Position numbers and translations under genes: made by a program
DNA from: Brachycybe producta
Taxonomy: Eukaryota > Arthropoda > Diplopoda > Playtdesmida > Andrognathidae
Assembly (NCBI GenBank): GCA_036925085.1
Contig: JAUPFP010000010.1
Location: forward strand, 4,878,996 to 4,942,995
Length of the DNA: 64,000 nucleotides
Reading direction: 5' to 3'
Part shown: positions 42,504 to 52,640 of the stretch, piece by piece
Position numbering within the stretch: position 1 is the first letter of the stretch
How the letters are laid out: the number at the start of each line of letters is the position of its first letter
The notes under the pieces: generated by a model
Database searches by the model: none
What the model was told of the DNA's origin: nothing
What the model saw: only the letters and a program-made list of their open reading frames with translations

Positions 42504-45500
42504 GTGGACGGTAAGGTGGACTGGAGGCAGAAGATCGATGGTGAGAGCCCGCGGGTTCCCATCCCTGAGCTTCAGAGCCGGGCCTACGACGTAGGTTCAC
42601 CGAGGGTGTGGGTGTCGATAGGCGATCATCTGTTGGAGATGATCGTAGACACCGGGGCCGACGTGTCGGTCCTAAGCATTACGGTGGCACGAGTAATGGA
42701 GTTGCCTATAGAGGAACTGGCGGTTCCTTCATTCCTGCTTGGAATGGGTGGGCACTCCATCGAGGTAGTAGGGGTCACAAATGTGGAATTGACCATCCAC
42801 AAGAAAACCATCAAGGTGCCTCTCCTTTTGGTGAAAGGAGAGGGCGAAGCGTTATTGGGCGTTGATCACGCCTCACGCTTCGGCTTGATGGTTGATATCG
42901 TGCACCGGAAGGTCTACTTCCGGGAGGAAGTCTGGACGGCACATCCAGACGCCCTCCAAGCTGCATTCACCGATCGAGCGCTTGCAGAACCTAGGGAGGT
43001 GGAAGCAATTCCATCGCCGATACCAGGGACTTTGCCTCAGGGGCGGCAACTCCCAGTGGATCCGCCTGCACTCGAGAAGGTTGACGGGTGGGTTAACATT
43101 GTTTCACCAGAGCTGCCCGAGACCAGAACCTCTATCGGGCGCGGAGAAGTTTGTTCTCTGCGACTGAGGGAGAATGTCTGGCTACCAGCCCACGTACGAC
43201 GTGTCGTATCCGTGACGTTGGTAGAGCATGCCGGCCCTGGCCAGCTGCTTCTCATGGAGCCGCACCGGAAAGCCTTAGGTGGACGTGGTGTGTTGGCAGT
43301 AGCAGGTATCGCTGCAGCTAACCGGCTTGGCACGTACGATATCTGGCTTGAAAACGTGGGGAATGCACCTATTGCCCTGGAAACAGGAGAGGGTGTAGCC
43401 ACGGCTCAAGCTGTGGAGGCTGCCATTGTGGTAGGGCTGGAAGAGCCGTCTAAGTTGAGAGGGGGAGACCCCACTCCGAAGACAGTTCGACCAGGGAAGT
43501 CCTCGTCTAAGTTGAGAGGGGCGTCCGGAAACGGACGCCAAGTGCTCAATGTGGCGACGGCTCCTCCCCTCGAAGAGTGTCTTAAGATTGGTGATAATCT
43601 GAAGCCTGAAGAGGCGAGACAGCTTTGGGAATTCCTGCTGGCACGCCGGGATCATTTCGCGTTCGACTTCACAGAGTTGGGTGAAACCTCTCTGGTCGAA
43701 CATACGATTGACACCGGTGGGCAACCTCCAGTGCGTGAAGGATTGCGTCGAACCACTCCAGCAGCCAGAGCAGTCGAGAAAGAAGAGGTGGCGAAGATGT
43801 TGGATGCAGGGGATATCCAACCTTCGCGTAGTCCTTACGCGAGCCCTATCTTGCTTGTCTGCAAGAAGGATGGCGGCTTTCTTTTTTGCGTGGACTACCG
43901 GAAACTGAATGCCCAGACAAAACTGGATCAGTATCCGTTGCCTCGCATCGATGATGCGCTCGAATCATTGGCCGGTGCAAAGTTCTTCGCTACCTTGGAC
44001 CTGGCTAGTGGTTACTGGCAGGTTCGGATGGCTGAGCCAGACGTTGAGAAAACGGCATTTATTTGCTCTCAAGGTCTGTTTGAGTTCCGGAAAATGCTTT
44101 TCGGACTCGGTAATGCTCCAGCCACCATGCAAAGAGCGCTAGACCTCTTATTGGCAGGACATAAGTGGGAGACTTGTCTGGTGTACCTGGACGATATTAT
44201 CGTCTTTGGGAACACTTTCGAGCAGTTTCTCGAGAGACTCTCCACTGTCCTTGGACTGTTACGAGGGGCGGAGCTGAAACTCCAGCCGAAGAAATGTTTT
44301 TTTGGCTTTAACAAAGTGCGTTATCTCGGTCACGTAGTAAGTGCCGAGGGAGTTGCTCCGGACCCGGATCTCGTGCGGGCAGTCCAGGAGTTTGATGTCC
44401 CGACGACGGTGACAGGCGTCCGCAGTTTTTTCGGACTGGCCGGTTACTATCGAAGGTTCATCAAGGACTTCGCCAAGGTGGCAAGGCCTTTGCACGATCT
44501 GACGAAGAAGGATGCGTCCTTCAAGTGGTCGGATCAGTGCAAACTAGCGTTTGCTCGGTTAAAAGCATTTTTAACCGAAGCGCCGGTACTCACCATGTAC
44601 GATTCTCGTGGTGAGGTAATTATCCATACCGACGCTAGTGGGTACGGCTTGGGAGTCGTAGTTTACCAGAAGTTAACGGAGGACAGTGTCCCCCGTGTTC
44701 TTGCCTACGCAAGCCGACTCATGAAAGGAGCGGAGACATGGTATTCGGTCACCGAGCAGGAGTGCTTGGCGGTCATGTTTGCCGTGGGTAAATTCCGTCC
44801 TTACCTCTTTAACCAGGAGTTTGTGATCGTAACTGATCACCACGCTCTTTGCTATCTGCAGACAGCCAAAAACCTGCAAGGCAGGTTGGGGCGTTGGCAG
44901 ATGCAGCTTCAAGAGTACCGGTTTAAGGTTCAGTATAGGAAGGGAACACTGCATGTGGATGCCGACGCTTTGAGTCGGTATCCTGTTCATGATGTGGCAG
45001 ACCTTTCCTTACCTGAATACGTCGAAGCCGACGTAGGTGAGGTGATTTACCACATCCGTTCCGAGGTGGATTGGGTCAAGGAGCAAGAGGGCAATGGCTG
45101 GTGCTCCAAAGTGAAAAGTGAAATCTTCCGTGACCCCAACTCGAACCTCCGGTTCAAGTTTGTGGTGACAGATGACTTGTTGTTTGCCATCAGATCCATC
45201 CAGGATCGGTTGAGAACTGTTCTGGTAGTTCCGAAGTCATGCAGGGCTTTCTGTCTAAGAAAGCTACATGACATTCCCGAAGCTGGTCACTTCGGGATGT
45301 TTAAGACCTACCAGAGACTGCGCTCACGCTTCTACTGGATCGGTATGAAGCGGGACACTGCCGAATATGTTAAGTCATGTTTGGTGTGTCAGAGAGCGCG
45401 ACAGTTCGCTCGAAGTCAGGGATTTCTCCAACCGATTGTGCCGGAGTACCCAGTTGATACCTGGGGAATGGACTTCGTTGGACCGTTTCCTGCCTCCGTG

Positions 45501-46541
45501 GGTGGAGTCACCTATGTACTAATCATGGTTGACTATTTCACCCGGTACGGTGTGGCAAGGGCGGTACGAAGGGCCACGGCCGCCTGTGTGGTGAAATTTC
45601 TGAAGGACGAGATCCTTTCGGTGTATGGCACACCAAAAGCTCTTGTCTCGAATCGTGGGTCCCAGTTCTCCAGCAAAGTCCTGCTGAAGTTCCGGGAGCG
45701 CTATAGTATAGCGCATCACTTCACGACGGCGTACCATCCGCAAGCTAATGGGCTTACGGAGCGTACGAATAAAACCGTAATGGAAACCATCAAGCGGTAC
45801 CTTGATCCCCTCAAGGAACAGCGTGACTGGTGGGATAAATTACGGCCCGCCGTGTGGGCTTATAACACAGCTGTCCAGGAGAGTACGCAAGTCTCTCCGT
45901 ATCGGTTGTTGTTTGGCCGTGAGCCCCGGATGGAGATTGATAATCTCCTTCCGAACGGTCCCATCCGCGACTTGCCTGACCAGCAAGCCGTGGAGGAGCA
46001 GGCTCGTCAACGTTTGACGGCTGCTCAGAAAAGGCAGAAGGAGCGGTATGACGCTGGCCATGTGGAGCCTCCCCCGTATCAGCCTGGTGATCAGGTGTGG
46101 ATAAGGAATCAGGCTGGGAAGCTCGGTCAGGCGAAGAAATGGAGCTTGGCTTATAAAGCTGAGAGGGGTACGGTGGTCGCACGGTATTCTGACCTAGTCT
46201 ACGAGATAGAGTTCGTAGACGGGTATGGTCGGAAGGTGCGCGACCGGTTTCATGTCGATAACCTGAAGCCGTATATACCCACCTGCATTGTGAGGGAGGA
46301 AGATGGACTTGGCGTCTCTGACACCTCCTCCGATGCAGACAGCGATGCCACGGAGGCTTCGGCGCGGAGTGGAATGACTCCGGCGCTAAAGCCACAGTCC
46401 ATTTCTTCGCAGGAGTCTACCGACTCCGAGGGAGATGACCCCCCTCCACCTCGGTACAATCTCCGTCCGCGGAGACAGAGGGTGTTCGAGGTAAGTGGGT
46501 TTGATGCTCCAGTGGGAGCCCCATATTGTGGGGTACTCTGA
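42504..46541 (+). CDS. pol: A2 pol: protease, RT, RNase H, integrase (1345 codons open)
   Basis: Replication enzymes of the element. Protease: DTGA at residues 49-52 and LLGVDHASRFGLMVD at 117-131. RT: KKDGGF, FATLDLASGYWQVRM near 499, active-site YLDD at 561-564. RNase H: HTDASGYGLG near 707, TEQECLAVMFA, and the tether end DADALSRYP. Integrase: zinc finger H922, H929, C959, C962; core D990, then residue 1050, then E1086 (x35 spacing). Residue 1050 is Asn (AAT at 45651-45653) where A1 keeps Asp, so catalysis is expected to be lost. The C-terminal domain has QPGDQVWIRNQAGK and HVDNLKPYIP; no chromodomain is visible. The first codon of the open frame is not necessarily the start, because Pol is normally made as a Gag fusion. 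Confidence 0.95.
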   Translation: MDGKVDWRQKIDGESPRVPIPELQSRAYDVGSPRVWVSIGDHLLEMIVDTGADVSVLSITVARVMELPIEELAVPSFLLGMGGHSIEVVGVTNVELTIHKKTIKVPLLLVKGEGEALLGVDHASRFGLMVDIVHRKVYFREEVWTAHPDALQAAFTDRALAEPREVEAIPSPIPGTLPQGRQLPVDPPALEKVDGWVNIVSPELPETRTSIGRGEVCSLRLRENVWLPAHVRRVVSVTLVEHAGPGQLLLMEPHRKALGGRGVLAVAGIAAANRLGTYDIWLENVGNAPIALETGEGVATAQAVEAAIVVGLEEPSKLRGGDPTPKTVRPGKSSSKLRGASGNGRQVLNVATAPPLEECLKIGDNLKPEEARQLWEFLLARRDHFAFDFTELGETSLVEHTIDTGGQPPVREGLRRTTPAARAVEKEEVAKMLDAGDIQPSRSPYASPILLVCKKDGGFLFCVDYRKLNAQTKLDQYPLPRIDDALESLAGAKFFATLDLASGYWQVRMAEPDVEKTAFICSQGLFEFRKMLFGLGNAPATMQRALDLLLAGHKWETCLVYLDDIIVFGNTFEQFLERLSTVLGLLRGAELKLQPKKCFFGFNKVRYLGHVVSAEGVAPDPDLVRAVQEFDVPTTVTGVRSFFGLAGYYRRFIKDFAKVARPLHDLTKKDASFKWSDQCKLAFARLKAFLTEAPVLTMYDSRGEVIIHTDASGYGLGVVVYQKLTEDSVPRVLAYASRLMKGAETWYSVTEQECLAVMFAVGKFRPYLFNQEFVIVTDHHALCYLQTAKNLQGRLGRWQMQLQEYRFKVQYRKGTLHVDADALSRYPVHDVADLSLPEYVEADVGEVIYHIRSEVDWVKEQEGNGWCSKVKSEIFRDPNSNLRFKFVVTDDLLFAIRSIQDRLRTVLVVPKSCRAFCLRKLHDIPEAGHFGMFKTYQRLRSRFYWIGMKRDTAEYVKSCLVCQRARQFARSQGFLQPIVPEYPVDTWGMDFVGPFPASVGGVTYVLIMVDYFTRYGVARAVRRATAACVVKFLKDEILSVYGTPKALVSNRGSQFSSKVLLKFRERYSIAHHFTTAYHPQANGLTERTNKTVMETIKRYLDPLKEQRDWWDKLRPAVWAYNTAVQESTQVSPYRLLFGREPRMEIDNLLPNGPIRDLPDQQAVEEQARQRLTAAQKRQKERYDAGHVEPPPYQPGDQVWIRNQAGKLGQAKKWSLAYKAERGTVVARYSDLVYEIEFVDGYGRKVRDRFHVDNLKPYIPTCIVREEDGLGVSDTSSDADSDATEASARSGMTPALKPQSISSQESTDSEGDDPPPPRYNLRPRRQRVFEVSGFDAPVGAPYCGVL

Positions 46542-47734
46542 GCGTGTCCTTCCCGTGGTGGGAGAGAGCCGGCAGTCCGCTAGTTTGGGCGGACGGCTGG
46601 GAGAGGAGGCGGCCAGATGTTGCAGTGTTTGGGGCCCGCCACGGTTTTCGTAGAAACCCAGGGCGGCCCATCCCCAGGTGTCTGGTCCAAGGCCCGACGA
46701 AATCGGTCCGTGGACGGAGAAATCCGTCCGTGAAAACCTCCGTGAAGGCTCCCATTACCGTCAATATAAGAGAAATGATGGTAAATGTCTCTACCCATCA
46801 GGTCCAGTCTTGGTGTAGGAGAATTCACCGTGTATCTGCCCCTAAAAAGGCAGACGACGGTGAAATCTTCATGATGACCATGCATGAGGTGGCTGATGAC
46901 GTTTTAGCCGCTACTGCACGGCCATTAGCCACTAAGACGGTGAATTTGGCGGCTAGGCGCCATATTGTTTGTAAATCTATCAAACAAGAGACGCCGGCAC
47001 CACGTGTGTCAAAAATAACACGTTTTCGCCGTCAAAGCAGCTGCACAAGGCTAGAAAAAGAAAAAATCGGGAAAAAAGTAAGTCCCTCTAAGGGAATTTC
47101 CTTCTCCTGCCTGTTGGCAGTTCTCTTTTCTATGTTAACGGTGTGTTTTACGGTCGTTGACCGTATGCACACGTGGTGGGTGTGGTCATGGCTGTTGTCA
47201 TGGTGGCCCAACCACTGTCGAAAGCACTTTTCCGGCGGGTTCAGCCCGTCCGAGCGCCGTTTCGCTTGGGAAGGCCCAAGTTTGACGGTGTTTGGATGGT
47301 AGAAGCCCGCCAGGGAGTGGTTTTCGCCGTTCGAAGGCGGTAAAACACGGTTTCGACCGTGAATTGCCGACTTTGGACGGTGATAACGGCATTTTGCACG
47401 GTAGAAGTCCGTGCAATGCCCTTTCCAACCGTCGGCACTCGGTGAAAGGGTGTTTTCACCGTCGGAAGGTGGTTAGCCATGGTTTTTACCGTGGTTTACC
47501 GACTTTGGACGGTGGAAACCGCGATTCGCACGGTGAAATCCCGTGGAATACCCTTTCTACCGGTTCCGAAAGGGGGAAAAGTGGGTTTCACCGTACAGGG
47601 GCGGTAAAACACGGTTTTGACCGTGAATTGCCGACTTTGAACGGTGAAAACGGGAATTCTCACGGTAAAAGCCCGTGGAATTCACTTTTCCACGGTGAAA
47701 ACTTGTTCTTGACGGTTTCTTCCCTTTTTAACAG
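46542..47734 (+). promoter_or_regulatory. A2 non-coding region between pol and ORF3
   Basis: About 1.2 kb without a conserved frame. A small hairpin TCCCT-CTA-AGGGA at 47083-47095 follows a GTAAGT (47078-47083) and precedes a pyrimidine run ending GGCAG. From about 47330 to 47720 there are roughly ten ACGGT and six ACCGT. The region ends in TTTCTTCCCTTTTTAACAG (AG 47733-47734), an acceptor-like site at the beginning of ORF3. Confidence 0.6.
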
Positions 47735-47739
47735 GTAAA

Positions 47740-50680
47740 CCACGGAGAAGGAGAAGGAGGAAGGCGACGGGAGTGGCCAACGATCCCCCTCCCTCAGCCC
47801 GCTGCATCCGGGGGATGCAAGGCTGTTGGAGTCGGGATCGGTGGGCTCTCCATCATCTAGCGGACTGGAAACGGCTGACGCTACCGTGGAATCAGTTGAT
47901 TCCCCGGCGGCAGAGGCCGTGGAAGGTCCGAAGTCTGCCCAGTCGACTCCTACCGGTGTCGGAGCCTTCTGGGGCAGATACCTGCAGTCTCCCTCCAGAG
48001 ATACGGCTGCTACCACCGTTCAGTCGGTGGCGGCGGTAGTTTCTCCGGTTGGAGAGGCTGCAGAAGCGGGTGTTGATGGTGGGAAAGCGGCTACCGGTGT
48101 GGTAACTGCTAGTAACCCGGAACCCGGGTCTCCGTCTGTTCGAGACCTCCTAGATTGGTCTAGGGTGGTCGAGGACAGTGAGGACGTCTCTTTGGGAGCG
48201 TCCTTAGTTATCGACACGGAGATGGAGGTCGAAACCACCGTTGATTCGGTGGTTGACGCCTCAAGGCAGTGGCGGAGCCGTAACACCTCTTCAGAGGGCT
48301 CTTCGGAGTCTGACGGGAGTAGTTCGGCCTCCGAGGGTAAACCGTCTGGGACGGGATCCCCCGGAGTTCTTCCCGCCAATCCAATGTCTTTCGAGGCCGT
48401 GGCTGTGTCCTTGGCCGAAGAAGAAGGCCGCTTGGATCGGTTGGATGAAGCTAGACGGGACATGGTCCAGGAAGGTGGCTTCCTGGTCGGGGAACGTCGA
48501 TGCTTCATCGGGGAGTTTCCCACCGTGCAGGTGAGGAAGGATGGCACAAAGAAGCGCAAGAAAAAGTCCGGAGCCGCACGGATCACTGCCAGAGCTAAGG
48601 CTCTCGCAGAAAGAGAGGCAATGCTCAAAGCTAAGGAGGAGGCGTTGAAAAGGTTCACGCCTGCTGTGAGGCTTCGAGTGGAGACTCTCGCCCGCCCTGA
48701 CGGTTGTTCAGGGGCTGCTTGGCCAGAAAAGCTGGCTGCTGGATCGGGTCCGCCCGAGGCAGTAGCTGGCCATTCCGGCTGGCGGTCTGACAACCCAAAG
48801 AGGGACCGGCGAGCGGAGAAGAAGGCTACCCAGCCTCCAGTACCCGCTCCCGGTAAAACGGGGAAATCTGTGAGTGGTGGTGGTGGTAAGGGACAAAAAA
48901 GGTCCCGCCCTCACACCCCACCAGTGGCTGAACGCTCTCGAGGCAAGAAGGCCAGGTCCTCAGGTCGAGGAAAGGCTTTCAAACCTCGGAAGCCAGAGAG
49001 CTTGGATGACAAGCTCAAACGGCTCCAGGCTCAAGCAGCGAGCCTGCACCAATAGATCGCTCGTGCGGTCGGTGCAGGTGAGCGGCAGGAGTTTGAGTGC
49101 CGGGCTGCGGAGTTCCCTCCCCTGCAGGGAATGCCCGCCCGGCGTCCGCTCAAAACAGAGGAATCTCCTGTCGGTCGTGGTGTCCCGCCTATTGCGAGTG
49201 CCACGACCATCACTGGCCAGAAGCGAATCGCCGAGAGGGAGGCGATGCAGGCTTCCAGTGCACCAGCCCATGATGCGGAAGCCAAAGCTGCTGGTGGCAA
49301 GAGTCAGCCGACTCTTGCACTGAAGGAGAAGTCTCTCTTTCGGGATGGTCGAGGAAGATTTGTTTCCGGACAATCATCCTCGGCTGTCGCTTCGGCTAAG
49401 GGCACTTCTTCAAAGAAGAGTACGGCTCCAGCCGGAAAACTTTCGAAGAAGGAGTCCGAGAAGGCAAAGGGGGCTAACCACCCGCCTAAGCCTGATCGGC
49501 CCAGTAAGTCGTCGGGGTCAGTTAAGTCTGACCCGACGCATGGTCAACCTTCCTCTCACGGGAAGAAAAAGAAGAAAAAAAGGACCATAACAAGTCCAAG
49601 CGTGAGAGGAAGGGGAGTCCGACACCCTCCAGTAGTAGGCGCCAGGGAGCCGAAACTGGAGGCATCGTGGCGGAAAAGGAGGAGTCCCGGCGTGCTCAGG
49701 CAAGCACGCCGGCCGGGAGTCAACCGGTCCATACCCGTCCCGTTGAGGCGGCATGGATGGATGGTAGGTCGATGCGCAATGTTTTGGTCGGCACGCCTCC
49801 ATCCTCCCCGAAGGTGGATGCGGTCTCGAGCCTGCGGGCTCGAGCAGTGGGAACCCTGCACCGTGTGACTTTGCCCTCACCTAGGGGCGAAGGAACCTCG
49901 GTTGCAGGAGTCAGTGTTCCCACAAGACGTGACCCCGTGACCCCCAGTGGGGGTACACCCTTCTCTCCGGTCCATGGCGGCGGGGTATTCGATACCCTAG
50001 GACCTGAAACGTCAACCTCCCCTAGGCCTGAGGCTGAGGGACTGCGTATTGGCGCATTGCCCCCGTATTCAGATGCAGAGGTGTATCTGAATAACCGGCT
50101 TGGTCTCTGGCAGGACCAGCCGGGAATGGAGGGTTGCCAATACCACGGCTACTATAGTCTGGATTAGCCACTTCCAGAGCCATGGGTAGCAAGGCTACCG
50201 CCGTACAACATGCGCCATGTGGTGGCATTTGGTTGTGGAGGTTTTCCGGTGATCATGGTCGTGAATCCGGTCCAGCAAACGTTTGCTATTTTGGATGTGG
50301 TGGGGCTAAATGCCGGGATAGTTCGTCTAGCCCGGCGTGCAGCCCCATTCATCCAACGTTTGCTGGGATGCGACTTAGGAGGTATGGCTGGACAGTTTAT
50401 TACTGAGCCTCTACCAGGGTGCGAGACAGAGCCCGCGGTTGCCCTGGTAGACCTCCTAACAAGTCGGACGCTTCGTACGCATCCGCAACTCCAGGATATT
50501 TCTTTCGAGGAATTCCGAGCCCTGGAGGAAAGACGTCTTAGGGGGACGGTCTTCGACACTGTGGGGGGCACGTCGGTGGGCTGCGGAGTGGATGGGCTCC
50601 ACTTTCGCGACACCGCCAGAGAAGTTGTCCGGTATCTAAGAAGGTCAGGTTCGGGGAGCAATCCTGGCTGGCTTGACTGA
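47740..50680 (+). pseudogene. A2 ORF3, interrupted by two stops and a frameshift
   Basis: Same protein as A1 ORF3, position for position: LVIDTEMEVETT, KKRKKKSGAARITARAKALAERE (Lys/Arg-rich helix), NPKRDRRAEKKA, GGGGKGQKRSRPHTPP, a Lys tract, a Ser/Pro linker, DGRSM.NV, then the globular end (YLNNRLGLWQDQPGMEG, GFPVIMVVNPVQQTF, AVALVDLLTSRTL). Open pieces: 47826-49055 (TAG at 49053), 49056 to about 49570 in the same frame, a shift in the A-rich Lys tract, then 49667-50167 (TAG at 50165 where A1 has GAG), and 50168-50680 in frame. No ATG lies at the very start. No transmembrane helix. Confidence 0.75.
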
Positions 50681-50716
50681 CCTGTTCCCGAGACGGAACA
50701 GGGAAGTTGAGAGGAT
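50681..50716 (+). promoter_or_regulatory. A2 terminal hairpin and polypurine tract
   Basis: CCTGTTC (50681-50687) pairs with GAACAGG (50696-50702) around an eight-base loop, followed by GGGAAGTTGAGAGGAT up to the LTR. The same hairpin in A1 has A-T where A2 has T-A. Confidence 0.7.
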
Positions 50717-51509
50717 TGTGGCAACCTAGTCTGCTCCAATTTTAATTTTGATGGAGCAGACGAATTTCCCTATGGTGGTCTGCCTGACAGCTACAGTAGG
50801 CTGTTGGGACAGACGCCATTTTGGTGCCAGCAGACCTCTCACCATGAAGTCTATGGGTGAGAGGTCAGATGTGACCTCTGTCCCCTCCAGGTGGAGTTGC
50901 CTGGAGGTTTCCTGTGGCCTAGTCAACCACAGGATCTGGGCAGTTGGTTGTAGGCAGCTCCAGCGACTAGACCTGTGGGTGGAGGTCTGATTGACCTCCA
51001 CTGGCCAGTGCCTTTTCATCTTTTGTTTGTTTTGCCTTCTGGCTTTTTGTATATATTTATGGGGGCTTGGCTGGATAAGGAATCCAGCCAAGTTGTGTAA
51101 ATATCACTGCCTTCGTTTTCATCATACAACGTAAGTGTAATAAAACACTTTATTTTATCTTCACTTACCTGTGTCGTGTCATTTCTTGGGGAGTTACCGC
51201 GAGGGGGGTGGGTTTCTGGTTGGGGAAACTCCACCGTCTTTCTCCGACTTATTTCGGCCGGTGCTCGTGTCGGCTCGCGGTAGAACACCGTTTCTACCGC
51301 GTTTCTACCGTTTCTCGGCGTGGCGACGTCGTTTTTCGTCGTGTCCGTCGTGGGTGGCTCCTGGAGCCGACACATCCCGAGGGGAACACCGTGTGGGAGA
51401 CGGCTACGGGTACGGTCCCGTCCCCGTAAGGAGCCGGTTGCGGTAAGTTTTACGTCCGTTTTGGGGTTTTGCTTACCGGGGTATTGTAACGGTCCGGCGG
51501 GACGTGACT
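50717..51509 (+). repeat. 3' LTR of A2
   Basis: From TGTGGCAACCTAG to GGGACGTGACT; the last bases differ from GACGTTACA of the 5' LTR, so the exact end is uncertain by a few bases. GTAAGT at 51443-51448. Confidence 0.9.
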
Positions 51510-51930
51510 ATAAATGGGTCTTTCAACCGTTCCAATGCAGTAAAAATCTAATAAAAGGTAATATTGAAGTTTAAACATTAAAAAGTTAAATGAAGTTTAC
51601 AAAAAAAATTAGAAAAATACATTAACTTGTTGGTGCCATTATAAAAATTTCTTTGAAAAAAACAGTTTGTAAAATATCACACAAAAATAAAATTAACTAA
51701 AATATAGATATTTTTGATGAAAGTGTGCAATGTAGTTATGCATGCAAACTTCTCACTCTCGGTGAACTTTCAATTTAAAATGTTTGAAAAACAAGTTAAA
51801 ACTTGAGACGACAATAAAGTTGTTTTATGTTTCATATTGCACCTTTAATATACATATTGTTGTTTTAACAGTAAATAATATATCTTCTAAACAGTATTAT
51901 TAAAATAATTTAATATCATAAAATTTCAGT
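51510..51930. other. Gene-free AT-rich DNA
   Basis: No gene or repeat match found. Confidence 0.6.
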
Positions 51931-51939
51931 AAATTTCTG

Positions 51940-52640
51940 GAATTTCGCATGAGATTAAATGTTCTGCTCTTTTTAAGTGGTAAAAGCGAATTTTCACTCC
52001 AATTAATAGTGAGTGGCTAGTTCACTAATTATATTGGTCCGGGAGGACTAGATCAATATAACATATATTTAATGTCCTCACTAGTTTCTTGTAAAGACTC
52101 ACAGTCTTGAGGATCTTTTATCTCTGTTCTTGTTGGACTTGCATCCGTAAATTTACTCTTGAAAATAGTGCTAATACACTGTACTCATGAACTCGATGTT
52201 GCAGGTCTGCACCTGTTGAAGACTTGAAGTATCCAAGTAGGTGTAGAGCTGCAATGAGATGACGAATGGCACAGTCTCAAAATAATTAATATTAAGTAAT
52301 TAAACACCACTGTAGTTTTAAATATAAAGATGAGGATTTATTTCGAATATAAAAATAAGAAATGAAAATAACTTGGTTTAAATCACAACACTTGAAAATA
52401 ATAATATTTTTAGAAAAGAATGCAAGAATCTAGCCAAAATTGGGCATAAGTTCGTTCTTTAAGAATTCGATCTAGAACATATAAAAAACAACTCTTTATA
52501 TACCCTGAGAATCTTCAAGTCGGATTCTCATGTCACAAATTTCTCATTGGACAAATAATATGTTTGGGCCCAAATAGACCAATCAATGGATTAGTCTCTT
52601 TGGCTAAACTGATGACTCAAAGTTCCGTTATCACACTTAA
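51940..52640 (-). repeat. Diverged family B-related LTR, minus orientation
   Basis: Block-by-block resemblance to the B3 LTR on the same strand: GTGGCTAG.CCACTAAT-like start, GTCCTCAC.AGTTTCTTG, ACAGTCTTGAGGATCTTTT, GCAGGTCTGCACCTG (as in AGGTTCACACCTGG), AAATTGGGCATAA, TTTATACCC and a CTCATTGGACAAAT promoter segment. Older than B1 and B3. No internal region follows that I can recognise. Confidence 0.6.

Larger units (their letters stand above)
39586..51509 (+). mobile_element. A2: near-complete Ty3/gypsy element with ORF3
   Basis: 11.9 kb between two closely similar LTRs: 5' LTR 39586-40371, PBS 40374, leader rich in ACCGT, gag 40701-42127, pol 42133-46541, non-coding 46542-47734, ORF3 47740-50680, hairpin and polypurine tract, 3' LTR 50717-51509. 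It is one of the youngest-looking family A insertions here, but gag and ORF3 carry stops and shifts, and integrase has a catalytic substitution, so it is not autonomous. No clean target duplication: the left flank is GGTAT and the right flank contains TAT. Confidence 0.95.

Noticed and set aside
46060..46541. Chromodomain at the integrase C-terminus of A2
   Set aside because: After the QPGDQVW...HVDNLKPYIP part only an acidic Ser/Asp-rich tail follows; no aromatic cage pattern is seen.
47740..50680. Envelope (env) gene
   Set aside because: Position fits, but there is no signal peptide, hydrophobic fusion segment or transmembrane helix; the protein is basic and disordered.
39581..51514. Target-site duplication around A2
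   Set aside because: Left flank GGTAT and right flank after GACGTGACT do not match beyond TAT, and the LTR end is ambiguous.
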